Origin: Blastobasis lacticolella
Taxonomy: Eukaryota; Arthropoda; Insecta; Lepidoptera; Blastobasidae
NCBI GenBank assembly: GCA_905147135.1
Contig: LR990041.1
Coordinates: forward strand, 16,615,907-16,679,906
DNA length: 64,000 nt
Direction of reading: 5' to 3'
Shown: in pieces, positions 22,864-34,757 of the stretch
Layout of the letters: each line of letters starts with the position of its first letter
Numbering within the stretch: position 1 is the stretch's first letter
Translations under genes and position numbers: made by a program
The notes under the pieces: generated by a model
The model's database searches: none
What the model saw: only the letters and a program-made list of their open reading frames with translations
What the model was told of the DNA's origin: nothing

Positions 22864-24834
22864 ATGGCAGACTTAGGTTTGTATGAGAACCTTTTAGAGC
22901 ACGCGCGTCTTGAAGAAGCCCTCATATACAGAAGACGCAGTGCCCGAATTCGAGACTTAGAAACAGCCTTCGAAATGCCGGATAGAGATTTTACAGCCGT
23001 CTATAGGCTAAACAAGAGCCTGACTCTTGACCTCATACGAGAGTTGGAGCCCTATTTACCGAGGAAGGGTGGCATAACAACTGTATGTAAAGTAAGTTAA
23101 ACAAAAATATCTGACATAAGTGCCTATATCTACATAACATTACTTTTCAGTAACTATTAGATGCCTATAAACTTTGTATTTTCATAATAAATTGTGTTAG
23201 GTTCTATGTGCATTACATTTTTATGCGTCAGGGTCCTACCAGAGGTTTGTAGGCGCGAGTGCAGACCATAGAATGCACCAGGTTAGCGTGTTTAACTGCA
23301 TACGAGCCGTGACTCTCGCTTTAAATAGCGATTATTTCCGGAGCAAATACATCCATTTTCCGGACTCTAGAGAAGAAAGGAATGTAATTAAGCATAGGTA
23401 AGTGTAAAATGTACAATCTTGCCAAATCCTGGATCATGGTCAATGCGGACCCCGGGCCCTCGTGCGTGAGAGCACAACCGGGACATTAACGCCAAGATGA
23501 TTATGATGAAGTGTAAAATGTACAATCAGTGACTATTGACTGTATCTCTCATACTGAAAGCGGACAAAATGGGACATTGTGTGTTATGTATATACATAGG
23601 TATCAAATCTTTAATACGGGATCATTAACATTATTTTACAGTGTTGAACCCTACCACATTAAGGTCAGGTTCCCCTATTAACAGGGTAGGGTTATCAATG
23701 GGCAGTCGATCAACTGTAATAACCTGATCAACCAAATATTGGACCATGGTCCCAGCGGACCTCAAGCCCCTTAGGGCCCGAGAGCACAATCGGGATATTG
23801 ACGCCAAGATGACTACCGTTTCATACTTTTCCTATTTATTATGTTTTAGGTTAAATGAAAAGTTTCAAATGCCAGGCGTAATTGGCTGTATCGACGGCTC
23901 ACATATTGCTATCGTCAGGCCAGCAGAGCGCGAAGAAAGATATTTTAATCGGAAGCGTTACCACTCTTTGAATACTCAAATAGTGAGTGAAATTATTTTA
24001 TTATTTTTAGACCATCACGCCATCCGTGGCAGCCTAAGCGTGAGGGATATCGAGGGTAATATTGAAGGGGTTCGCATGCATTGGTTTCCTAATCACCAGG
24101 AATGGTAAGGATACAGTCGTTTTCAAGAAAGAGGTCCCACGGAGGATCCAAGGAGCGTTGCCATCGCAGTGTGGAAGAGTTTGACTCTCGTATAGGACGT
24201 CGGGACTTCGAATCCTATTACATATTAAAATCCTTTGCATTATTTACCACCCATTGGATTTAAGTACGAACCAAGCATATAAACAAATTAAACGGAACAG
24301 ACTTACTTATAACTTATTAAACTTAGGTATAATTTTTGCTTTTAGATATGTGACTCTGATTTGTATATTACGAGCATTGACGCCTGCCAAGGTGGTGCAA
24401 ACCACGACTCTTTTGTATGGAACGACCATCCTATTAGCCGTCGCCTAGAAAGTCTGTGTGACCATGAAACAGTATGGCTATTGGGTGAGTATAGATATCT
24501 TGGTAATTATGGACAATCGGGAAACTAGTTATTTAGTGCACAAAATAAACATTATTTTACATTCGGTTCAGGAGACTCAGGGTATCCGCTGCGTGCCAGT
24601 CTGCTGACGCCTGTACTAAACACGGAGCCCAATACCCCAGAACGGCACTACACCGACTTACATGCTAGAGTGAGAAATTGCGTAGAGAGGTGCATTGGAG
24701 TATTAAAATCACGATGGCGGTGCCTTTTAGTGGACAGGAAACTCCACTATCATCCCAACTTGGCCGGCTACATTACTAATGCGTGTGCAGTTCTGCACAA
24801 TGTAGCCAATTTCATCCTCATAGCTGCGCTTTAA
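22864..24834 (+). CDS. PIF/Harbinger DDE transposase, HARBI1-like (five exons, 319 aa)
   Basis: Exons: 22864-23091, 23201-23397, 23850-23982, 24346-24484, 24572-24834; all splice sites are GT-AG and phases agree. The protein carries the HARBI1 pattern in order: LCALHFYASGSYQRFVG (second exon), IRAVTLAL, GCIDGSHIAIVRP with first Asp157, SIDACQGGANHDSFVW with second Asp207, GDSGYPL at 234-239, and VERCIGVLKSRW with Glu271. So the DDE triad is intact. It is slightly shorter than typical HARBI1 proteins (about 350 aa) at the C-terminus. SINE tails sit in intron 2. A Myb/SANT-like partner gene lies 2.6 kb downstream on the other strand, as in autonomous Harbinger elements. This favours a transposon over a domesticated host gene. 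Confidence 0.85.
23435..23815 (+). repeat. Two SINE tail fragments inside Harbinger intron 2
   Basis: The 23435-23520 piece has CAAATCCTGGATCATGGTCA, GGACCCCGGGCCC and GCACAACCGGGACATTAACG. The 23650-23815 piece has GTCAGGTTCCCC to GATATTGACGCCAAGATGA. Both match the tail of the tRNA-derived SINE seen complete at 30262-30600. Confidence 0.7.
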
Positions 24835-25059
24835 GGGATGCATAAATTTCGTTTATGTCTGATACAGTATCGTATCCTGTGAGTTGGGTATTTTAGAATA
24901 CGTATAATATATCTGTGTACCAAATCTCATGCAAATCCTTTCATTAGTTTCACAAACAAACATCCAAACATATATTATTGATACTTTTTATTGCATATAT
25001 TTTTTTTTTAGTATAGTACCATAATGGTCCCATTTTATCATGCCATTAATGTCTCAGTT

Positions 25060-25300
25060 GCGCCCGCGCGCGCGAGAGCCTGGGGTCTGCCTTGATCATG
25101 ATCCAGGATTTGGCAGATCAGGTAATTACAGTGGGGCGACTACAATCTGTCCACCGTGACCCAGCGACCAGGGAACCTGACCAGATTGGATCATGTTGGC
25201 AGGTGTACCCACGATGTTTCCCTCGCTGTAAGAGCATCGGTTAGTATTCAACCAATGTACATATATAACTCAGCAAAGACCTTAACCACTAGGTCACCGG
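25060..25300 (-). repeat. tRNA-derived SINE fragment, - strand
   Basis: Reverse orientation of the family at 30262. It contains GATCATGATCCAGGATTTGG, the GTAATTACAGTGG block and AGAGCATCGGTTAGTATTCA. The gene-free DNA on either side (24835-25060 and 25300-26080) shows no other recognisable feature. Confidence 0.68.
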
Positions 25301-26082
25301 CGTTCCCACACACATACACACGCCCATATCTATCTAAATTGTAGCAGTAACTCGAGACTATCAAGTGTTACAAGCTACGATCCTGACACACCTCATTCAT
25401 ACATGCTTGTTATCATATTTGTCAAAATTTTAAAGTATTAAACACTTGCTCCATTCGTTATCTCTCATCATTATACTGCACCGCTGCATTCGCTTCTCTT
25501 TCCATCACCATCACTTTCGTCTCATTTACTTATAATTTTCATGTGCTTCTCTGCAAACGCCTCGTTCACCAAATTGAACTGTCCTGTACCTTCCTCCATG
25601 ACGATGCAAGTAGGACTTAATTATCAGCGTAAAGGAAACACTTGACCGGCAAGTCATCCATTCTTAATAATTCCATCTCTTTCTATGCTGTAGCTGTCTA
25701 TGTAAAGATTGAAATATACAAACTATAATCCATCTCTTAAACCTTCCAATCACATGGGACACCAAATCCAGTCCTTCATACCATCTATGTTACTATCAGA
25801 TACTAAAGGCATAATCGTTGCATTTTATCAACAAATAATATGGATATCATGCATGATGTACCTTCTTTATCAAAATAATACTAATAGCGATAGAAACATA
25901 GGTATTTACTATAATATTTACAAAAAAAAAATTAGTCATCCTGCAGTGTAGACCTACTGGGGACCATCTCTGTGCTGCTGAAAATGAAAACAGTACATAG
26001 TTAATAATTTATTTAGATACCTATAATATTCCAACACTAGGGAGAATCATGGTAGTGGTGGCGAAGTGCCCGGGAGGGAATA

Positions 26083-26830
26083 CTGATAGAATGGCGTCAG
26101 CGGCTCGAACAGCCGAGCCCAGGGGTTCGCACAATTGCGGCGATTCGCCCCGTACTAAAAGAGTGGACAGAGCGTAGGAGGGGCTCACTTACCTTCCGGC
26201 TTGTGCAGGTCCTCTCTGGGCATGGTTGCTTCGGGAGGTACCTGTGCAATACAGCTCGGAGGAAAGCGACGACGGCCTGCCATGAGAGCGGATGCGTGAA
26301 CGACACGGCACAGCATACGCTGGAAGAGTGTCCAGCGTGGGCGGAGCCGCGTGAGGCACTGATTACGGTTGTGGGGACAGACCTCTCGCTTCCGGCCGTG
26401 GTCAAATGTATGATCGAGAGCGAGAGGTCATGGAAGGCTATGACAACCTTCTGCGAGGTAGTAATCTCGCAGAAGGAGGCGGCAGAGCGGGCGAGAGAGG
26501 ACGACGTCTTGTCACTTGCTATCCGCCGCCGGAGGATAGGACGCAGGAGGCGCGTATATGCGCGCCGCCTTCCTCCCTAACGGGAACTAGAGCGGCGGGT
26601 GCGGGGACCACCTGCCGCTTGATAACAGATCCCGAGATGGTTGACGTGTCGCTGTATCCCGGCGCGTCCCATAGTGAGCTGTTGTGGGAGTATCGAGCGA
26701 GGCCCGCTGATGGAGTCATCGGGGTAATGCGTGAAGTCCTTTCGCGCAGGTACCGTGGCTCCGTCAACAAGTGGCGAGAAGGATGCCTTGGGGTTTTAGC
26801 GGGTAGTCTGGCCACTTTGGCCCGGTAGTC
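26083..26830 (+). pseudogene. R1-clade LINE ORF2 C-terminus and 3' UTR fragment
   Basis: An open frame to the TAA at 26580 reads WRQRLEQ, then VLKEWTERRRGSLTFRLVQV, LSGHGCFGRYL, and a Cys/His motif (C-x4-C-x4-H-x4-C style: CHESGC, H, EECPAW). EKERSW-like and QKEAAERARE segments follow. This is the typical end of R1-type LINE ORF2s. The GC-rich stretch 26581-26830 is probably its 3' UTR. The endonuclease and RT are missing. It lies between the two Harbinger genes and is probably nested in that element. Confidence 0.75.
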
Positions 26831-26854
26831 CCGCATAACCTGCTCGCTTCCCCT

Positions 26855-26925
26855 GATCGCCAAATGCTGGATCGCGCGCACGGGTACAACCAGGCCATTA
26901 AGGCCAAGATGATGACTATTAAACG
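26855..26925 (+). repeat. SINE tail fragment
   Basis: GATCGCCAAATGCTGGATCG and GGCCATTAAGGCCAAGATGA match the end of the tRNA-derived SINE family. A small inverted motif set (GTCCCATTCGC-like) follows at 26938-27100. A LINE 3'-end-like CCATCTTCGGCCACATCGTG is near 27113. Confidence 0.5.
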
Positions 26926-27412
26926 GGTTCATAGTCGCTCATCCCGTTCGCAGCCCGTCCCATTCGCGGACACCTGAGAGTTATAGTCCATTTTCACGTT
27001 GGATTTGGCAGGATTGCGCTACAAATGGGACGTGCTGCTAATGGGACAAGATGCCAGCAAGGGACGAGTTGCGAATGGGGCGGGTTGCTATGATCCCTAA
27101 AAAACTTGCTCCATCTTCGGCCACATCGTGACTTACCAACAGGTGAGATGGCTGTCAAATACTCGTATTGTATAATATTAAAAAAAACTACTTACTTTAA
27201 AACTCAGGCAGAAACTGAAAAACAATAAGTAATGTAATCAATTATAACTATTACCACAGATGTAGCAGTGTCTACCCTCCGGATTACTGCCACATTAAGA
27301 GCTGGACATGGCTCACTGGGTTCCTTAAACAAAGAACATAATAATATTTCTTTTGTGGATAAAATTCAAAAATTCAAAAATCACTACAAAAATAGTATAA
27401 AATTGTTATTAC

Positions 27413-27984
27413 CACAGTCGAAAATGGATCTATTCTTACGCTTGGTAAGCCTTGGCCAAATCCCTGCCCCAATAATGACATAACTCTTAATTCTGTATCA
27501 GACAGATATTCGGCCAAGGGTGGTCCTCCACCTGTGGCGGTCATATCCTGGTTGAGGTCAGAGACCGTCTTCTTCAACTTCGACTTGTAATTATTGAAGT
27601 ACTGCAATATGCAAAGGAAATACTTATTGCTTATAACTAGTTAAAAAGAAACTGTAGCTATTTAAAAGTATTATTTAATAATGCTATTGTTGAATATAAC
27701 TATAATAGTGTAATTACGAACAATATACGAACAAACTGCAAAAAAATTAATGTTTGCTGTTGTAACTAAATACCATTACTTACAGTTGACTATTCTTTTG
27801 GCTCCTTGCTGGCGCCTGAACCCTCGGCATTTAGCAAATTGGCGAGATGCCTCCATAGACGTCGGGATTGCTCCCTTCCTCTTGAACTGTTATTGTACCC
27901 ACGTACCAAGCTTGGATTTCGCTCCAGAAAATCCAACATAATATCCCATTGGGATGCTGATATCCTACAGGCGCGTCTTTCCAT
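27413..27984 (-). pseudogene. Myb/SANT-like DNA-binding gene of the Harbinger element, with a nonsense codon
   Basis: Exon 1 (27784-27984) begins MERRACRISASQWDIMLDFL and reads GREQSRRLWRHLANLLN, the trihelix-like Myb/SANT fold of the second Harbinger protein. Exon 2 (27413-27601) continues YFNNYKSKLKK, then GGGPPLAEYLSDTE and MSLLGQG, which closely fits this family. Splice sites are present. An in-frame TAG at 27790-27792, three codons before the exon 1 donor, falls where the family usually has Trp, so the protein would be cut short. A possible third exon is at about 27246-27320. In autonomous Harbingers this protein brings the transposase to the element ends and to the nucleus. Confidence 0.75.
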
Positions 27985-28302
27985 TTTCACAAAAAATTAA
28001 TTACATGAAAAAATAATAATGTTTTGAGCATTTCCCGCGTTTTATTTTTTGTGTGACATTCATTACATAGTGTTGCCAGACGCAATATACTGATGGTATC
28101 ATAGCCTCCTTCATCTTACAAGCCATGCGCAGAAGTTTGACAACGTCGCATTTTTTAATTTTAGTGAACCTGAAAACTTCTGTAAAACTATCATCGCGGT
28201 CGTCGTCGTTTAGTTATTTAAGTGATAAAGTATATTAATAATTATATACATTAGTTAGATAATATGTAATTGGATAGATTCATGTCCTATTTACCTATCT
28301 AC

Positions 28303-29174
28303 TAGAGATGAAACGGATATCCGGTTGCTATCCGGTATCCGGCCTATACGGCCTTAATTTACTATCCAGCCGGATACCGGATAGCGCGTTAGTATCCGGC
28401 CGGATACCGGATAGTAAAAAATGTATGAAAATCCCATAAAAATGATTTTGCTCATCGGCTTCCTTCATTTCTCTGCGCAGTAGCCGCATCAATGACATTA
28501 CATCCATTAGGTCCTGTTGGACCGCCGTCAGCCAGGTGGCGTGTGGGGCCTTCCCCGGCAGCGCGTCGTCGTCGACAAACCAGGGCTACAAGACCACTGT
28601 CTTTGGGGTGACAGAGCACATGCCCATACCATTGCATTCGGCGTTCTCTAATTTTATATGGGATTTATGAGACTTTGTAACTTCCACGAGTGTGGACATT
28701 AGATACGTACTTTTCCCAACAGGGTGACACCCGCTCACCAGCGTAAAAAATGCGCATTTCTGTCGTGTGTTGTTTTGACAAGTGTTGTTTAGTATAACAT
28801 TTTTTCAAAGTCAATCAAGGTTTATACTGGATTAAAATACAAATTTCTCTATATTTAGTGGTAATATACGATGTCATTTGTTCTCCGATATGCTGGAGGT
28901 ATGTGTAAGCCCGTATATCGAAACTACGAATTATTTCGAGGTCGAAAGAATTGTTAAGTTCAACGTTCAAATTATTCTCATTCAAGGAAGACTTGAAATC
29001 ACGTAAACACATGCAGTCGTCTAAAGTTCCACCCCGATTACAGCTTGCACAAACTTCTTCAGAGACTAAGTTCAGCCGAATATCCGGCCGCCGGATATCC
29101 GGCTATCCGGCTAAGAGGCTGGCCAGATATCCGGTATCCGGTATCCGGCCAAACCACTATCCGTTTCATCTCTA
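28303..29174. mobile_element. 872-bp hAT-like non-autonomous element with CCGGATA modules
   Basis: Inverted ends are TAGAGATGAAACGGAT and its complement. An exact 8-bp target duplication CTATCTAC is at 28295-28302 and 29175-29182. Next to both ends lie dense repeats of TATCCGG and CCGGATA (28316-28420 and 29078-29155). The interior carries a LINE-like fragment at 28452-28637 (- strand, WYGHVL motif). It also has an unassigned - strand frame at about 28815-29060 (SCNRGGTLDDCMCLRDFKSS), which may be a transposase remnant. Confidence 0.82.
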
Positions 29175-30261
29175 CTATCTACTACTTGCGATTGTATTAT
29201 CCTAATAATATAAATGCGAAATATAATCTATGTTTGATTTTGTACGTAATGGATGTTTGTTACACCTTTACGCAAAAACTACTGATCGTATTTTAATGAA
29301 AATAAGCAGTTATATAGAATATAACCCCGAATAACACATATGCTATAATTTATCCCGATGTTTAGTATGATTTCCGCGGAACGGGCCCGGAACGTTATAG
29401 TCGCGACCAAAAGCTATTATGAAATAAAATAATCTAGCCAGCCAAAATATTGCCCAATTTATTAAATATTAGGTATAATACATTTTAAACAGCTTTATTT
29501 AAGTGCCTAAGTATACAGGGTGTTTCATAATACATGTATAAAGCCGAAAGGGTGTTAAAGTAGAGCTTTCAAAGAGTGCACTGGCGACTTCATTTTATTC
29601 GGACATTGAATTTTAATTTTAATAAAAAATATTAATTTTTAAAGATAAATAACCATATCGACTACGTTGAAGCGCAGCTCTATTTCAAGTTGATGATCAT
29701 ATAAAAAACAGGTTAACAACCTCGTACGACCCCTATCGAAACAAAGCAACCTCCTCAAGCCTACTACCAGGAGCCTAATGCTGCGTACACACCGGGCGAT
29801 GTGTAACGCGCACCCGTTTCGGCCAACGATTGTCCGTTGGCGTGTGCCGGCCGGCAATCCGCAGTGCAACGTGGCGGTAACATCAAACGGCTAGAAGTAA
29901 TCATCCAATCGCAGTTTGGGCGGATACCGAAGGCCAACAAACAAACGTGCAAATACGAGCCCGAATCGGTTCCCAAAACTTCCAAAGATCGTTTGCTTGG
30001 CCACGAAATGCAAGTATTAGACGTTAGAAGTCCAAATAATACGGCCGACAGCCCTTCGTTGGCGTACGTTGAGTGTGTACACACCATAAGGACGAGTAAT
30101 AACCTCGTGCCATTCATATCAAAACAAACCAACCTCCTACATCTTACTACCAGGCGTCGAACTAAATGTTACCTACTTATCTACATGAATAGGCTCTACC
30201 AAATTAACTAGGAACTTGCCTACACTAATTATTTTCGATAGGTAGGTATGCTTAAATAGTC

Positions 30262-30600
30262 GGAGCGTCGGTGGCCTAAGGTTGCGGTATCCGACTCGTA
30301 CACGAGAGGTACCGGGTTCGAATCCCACTGCCGCCATGTACCAATAACTCTTTTCTAAGTTATGCACATTAGCTGAATACTAACCGATGCTTTTACGGTG
30401 AGGGAAATCATCGTGATGAAACTTACACATTCAGTTCAGACGATTGAATGTGTAAGTAACCATTATCCAATCTGGTCAGGTTCCCTTGGTAGCAGGGTTA
30501 GGAGCCAGGAATGTCAGATGGCAGTCGCTCCACTGCAATTAATTACCTAATCTGCTAAATCCTAGATCATGGAGCATAGTCAAGGCGGATCACGGGCACG
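30262..30600 (+). repeat. tRNA-derived SINE, near-complete reference copy for this window
   Basis: The head has a Pol III B box (GGTTCGAATCCC at about 30314) and a plausible A box (GGTGGCCTAAGG). It is followed by ACCGATGCTTTTACGGTGAG, CATTATCCAATCTGGTCAGG, GCAGTCGCTCCACTGCAATT and an AAATCCTAGATCATGG tail. Other copies in the window are mostly 5'-truncated. It is not a tRNA gene because no cloverleaf can be completed. Confidence 0.78.
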
Positions 30601-30754
30601 GAAAATAATTTTGTGCACGGGCTTCGTGCACAAAATTATTTTTACTAGGTACTTACCTAACAAGACAAACCACCTCAGCATAACATAGGTAGGTAGGTAG
30701 GTACCTACGTAAGTAAAAATTACTTACATACTACATAATAAAAACTTTTGCAGA

Positions 30755-30915
30755 TTTCATCATGATGTTTCCCTCACCATAAGAGCATCGGTTAGAATTC
30801 AACTAATGTACATAACTCAGAAAAGAGTCATTGGTACATTGCCACTGCGGGATTCGAACCCGGCACCTCTCTCGCTTACAAGTCGGATACTCAACCGCCC
30901 AGCCACCAACGTTCT
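30755..30915 (-). repeat. tRNA-derived SINE head, - strand
   Basis: Reverse complement of the SINE head, with GGGATTCGAACCCGGCACCT (B box) and AGAGCATCGGTTAGAATTCA. It faces the copy at 30262, so the two form a local inverted pair. The following DNA to about 32440 has no recognisable gene; it is AT-rich with scattered TAGGTA runs. Confidence 0.72.
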
Positions 30916-32452
30916 TGAAAAACATACTTAACATAACTAAAACAGAATTCGTTCAATTGATAAAATCGTTCTACATAGATAAGTAGGTACTATGTCCTAC
31001 TAAAATGGTTCACTCATCTAGGGACCTACGTAGCGTAGGGAACCACTTAGTTTTGTTGAAACAGATTACAGTCAGGTTTTACTAAATACCTACATGTTTT
31101 CATGAACAGATAAAAGCGTTGTCTTTTCTACCTAACCGTCGGAAAAGAACCTCCTAACGTCACGATTAGTTACTAGCTAGGTAGCATCTCTTAAATTCTA
31201 GCTAGAACTTATACCTTTAAAGCATGTAGGTACGTACCTTTTTAAAGTTATTTTATGAAAACAAACAGCGTCAGGTGCCATACTTTTTTGCTTTCTTGTG
31301 GCTCGGATGACTGATAGGTATTAACTATCAAGTAAGCTTGCACTCGTATCATAGCGTAGCTAGGTAGGTACACACACACAAATACACAACACTACGCAGG
31401 CTCTGGTTGCCTTGCTAGCTTGCATTTATGCACAGAATAATGATTATCACAATACTTAAACGTTGAACGCTGAACACAGACAAGACTACGTTAATACTGG
31501 TACCTGAAGCTATAAATCATTCGTTCACATCGTTAACACTCTTATCACAGTTATCTTCACAATAGGTACTTAGGTATCCTACAACTACAACGCAACAATC
31601 ATTTCGGTCACGCGAAAAGCTAAAAACTGAATGAGAACCGTGGGTCAAACAACAAAATAAAGAACGGCCCGCCAAAGTATTCTATTCTTAGATTTTTTAG
31701 TTTTCTGTGTCTATTTTGATGTCAAAGGCGCCGCCACAGCTCCGGCGCCGACCTTGACCTTGATGGCACGTGCAAAAGGATTCCTACTTAGGGATCCGTG
31801 TTTTAGGGGTCTTACTTATTTCGCCTTTTATGTTCTCTCGTTTTATGTTCTCCTGGTAGTTGCACCATAATGTTAATTTTTTATTTATTTGATAAAGTGA
31901 GTCCAACTGTGGGCTTAATAATAATCCTTATGATGACGGTGATGGCCTACATTTGCTTATCACTATTTTATCGGGTAGTTTGGTACAATGACAGTAACCT
32001 AGACAGTAATTTCTAAAATTGTGTTTGGGTCCGTGCTCCACCTAGGTGACCTAGGTTCTCCAATTGGGTGAAGCATGGGATATTTACAGGTATAGCTCCA
32101 TCAACTAAGAATAATTTAGTTAATTTTAGTTGATGAGAAATGTTCGTGAAAACGATAGGTACGATTACCTACGCGACACTGAAACATGACTGACAGACAT
32201 GACATGAGAAAGCAAACTCGTAAAAAGACAAAGATGTTACATTAATTAGAGTTCGCTACATTAATATGCTACAGTAATTTGAATAAGACTACTTTGCTAT
32301 TAGTTAGGTGGTGGTGCACTTTCGTAAAAACTATGAGTGAACCTTTTGAATTAAAATCATAATTGATTACAATATTTTTTTGTACAGAACCCTCAAACCA
32401 AAAAATACAAAACGGATAATTTAGACCTCCTTAATATTGCGCCTAGTACGTG

Positions 32453-33282
32453 GGGTGTCCATAAAATAAGCCAGTGCAAATACAGGCATGACGCATTTCA
32501 TCTTAGTCCTCACAGTGACAACGCATCTGCTGTTCTGCATTTTTGTTGCCTGCAACCTAAATGCTTAAATCGTAGATATAATGGGCGACGGTTACCGCTT
32601 GCCTTCAGGTGGACTATCACTGCGTAGCATAAAACAAGTAATTGTACTGCCACTAGGCCACTAGGTACATATTTGTTTCTTAAGCGTTGTTGACACTAAA
32701 AACTAGTAACAGACGTTCCCCTTTTTCTGGAGCCAACCAACCGTTAGTTGCAGTTGATACTAATCCTTACGCAGGATAAAATAGTCGCATTTGATTGCGG
32801 AATACGTGGTCGGACGTCCGACCTAGGACGGCATTCCCGCGCATTCGTATTAACCCAAAAGCTGCTTTATTTTGTACTGCGTAAGGATTAGTATCGACTG
32901 CAACTGATGGTTGGTCGGCTCAAGGCAAATCGTAGCGTCTGTGACTAGTAAATTGACCAAATGGTAAAACCGGGTCTCCTGACCGTACCTAGTACGTAAA
33001 TAGTGTTGCTAGGTATTTTTTCAGCTTTTCAAATTTAATATTCACCTTCTTGAATTCATACATGAGTAGAATTTAATAATTACTATTAGATAGGTACAAA
33101 AATGTCGTCTTTCCTTATTTCGGAGCTGGCGGAAAAGTGTAACGAGAAGTGCATAAAGTTGTGCCAAGGCTCACCACATGCATTCAACAGGATGTAGGCT
33201 GAGTGAAAAAATAGTCAATAAAGTGTAACAACACTTCCCAAAAATATTAAAATCTAGTGAATGTACTTTATGGACACCCTGT
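32453..33282. mobile_element. Mariner-like MITE with GGGTGTCCATAAA ends
   Basis: GGGTGTCCATAAAATA at the left and its complement (TACTTTATGGACACCC, about 33264-33281) at the right bound about 0.83 kb. A second, independent foldback (32702-32949) sits inside. There is no ORF of note. Confidence 0.6.
32702..32949. repeat. 248-bp foldback element with about 70-bp arms
   Basis: The arms begin ACTAGT and converge through GAGCCAACCAACCGTTAGTT and GATACTAATCCTTACGCAG; the right arm is the inverted copy with a few mismatches. The centre holds a perfect 16-bp palindrome, GGTCGGACGTCCGACC. A cruciform-capable MITE nested in the element at 32453. Confidence 0.8.
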
Positions 33283-33912
33283 GATATCAGTATCCCGTAC
33301 AAGGTCCACCTGCTTCAGTCATGACTGCCTAGTACAATAGAAGATATGGCGCAGACGCGAAATCAAGCTGTAACTTTTTTGCCTATTAATGTTTATTGTG
33401 TTTTCGCAATTAGTTTGAAGACTATGTACCTAGGTGCAACATTGTGTTGAAGGCAAAAAAAAACCAAATAAATTAAAGTAGAAACAAACATCGAAATGTC
33501 TTGTTTTTGTGCCGGACTGCTCACGAGCTGCTTGTAATAATAATGTTATTAACCAGCCACTTGAGGTATTGATCGCAGTGATCGTTAGATTGAATTTTAA
33601 AACTCATATGAAACGGTAGGTAGAAAAGACTTAGAGGGACAAAACCTATATCCTATCTGTAACTGGTAAAATTGTATTATTCAGTTGATTGACCTGATTA
33701 TGAACTTGAGTGATCTATTACAACTGATTTCTAGAGATGCGGTCTTTCGTTTTCAAAATGTGATTATCGACATTGAAAAAGAAAAAGTTCGATAGTCATT
33801 TTCTCGGTAACTATTCCAAGCACGAAAAAAATAATTGTACCTATCGTTTTAATACGTTTAGCACTCCATCCAGTTCACGGCTTTATACATGTATTATGAA
33901 ACACCCTGTATA

Positions 33913-34757
33913 AAAACTAACTACTTACTTACTTATTGTACCTATATACTTTTTCAACGCTTAGATCATGGTGGATAATCAGAGATCGTGGTTTAAAGTA
34001 GTTGTGATAACTTTCACAGTGCGAAAATGTTTGCTGCTTACAAAAGATCCTTCGGTGGGACTCCAGCATGCTAGGGGAATAGCATTCTGGAGTCCAAAAA
34101 GTCCATTTATTTAATAGAATTACATCTTTTGGAAAGCAAAACATCGGCACAGCATCTTTCCCATTTTTATGGTTTAATCATAATATTACTTGCATTTTTC
34201 AAATGCAACAAGGCCTTGGTATCTGTTATAGAAAGATTACGAATATACAACAGAATTTGATTTATGAAATAAGTAAAAAACTAACAACAAAAATGGTCAA
34301 GGATTGTTTTTCAAAAATCGTATTTATCCATTTTTAGCACAATTATAAATATATTTACTTTTATTTACCTACGTAGATGGTCCATACAAACGCGTTAATT
34401 AACAGTTTTATCAATATGTTTTAAATTTATCATCATAAAATTTATAATTTTCTTGCACATTGTACATGTCAACAATGAGTAAATCAGTTCACAGAGACGT
34501 TGCTGTTCCGTGCTACAGCCACAGAAATAAAACAAAAACAGAATCCATGTGTCTTAAGTCATGAGGGAAGCATAGAAATGGCCGCCATTTTATATGCTGC
34601 GTAATTTTAGGGTTGCCATATACATGATCCATTTTGCCCTCTTTATGTATTATGTCAGCAATACAACTTTACAATAATAAATAAATAAAAATTATTAATT
34701 TCTAATTGTAATTATTTATTTAAATATTCTTAAGTAATGAAATATGTTGATAAGAGG
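33913..34757. other. AT-rich stretch, no gene seen
   Basis: The short ORFs are chance frames. The block GCTACAGCCACAGAAATAAA, continuing to ATCCATGT (34513-34551), recurs inverted at about 36543-36581, so both belong to one dispersed repeat family. Confidence 0.5.

Larger units (their letters stand above)
29516..33908. mobile_element. Possible 4.4-kb DNA element with about 31-bp inverted ends
   Basis: CAGGGTGTTTCATAATACAT and its continuation to AAAGCCG at 29516-29546 are perfectly mirrored at 33878-33908. Both are flanked by TATA (29512-29515 and 33909-33912). The CAGGGTGT start with a TA-containing flank resembles Tc1/mariner ends. No transposase ORF remains. The interior holds two SINEs (30262 and 30755), a second element (32453-33282) and no host gene. 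It could instead be two copies of one short element in opposite orientation. Confidence 0.5.

Noticed and set aside
22673..28090. Terminal inverted repeats of the Harbinger element
   Set aside because: A shared TTTTGAGCATT near 22736 and 28022 is in direct, not inverted, orientation and is AT-rich. I could not support element boundaries.
30300..30340. tRNA gene suggested by a good B box
   Set aside because: No acceptor stem or full cloverleaf can be formed, and the sequence continues into a SINE body seen elsewhere in the window.
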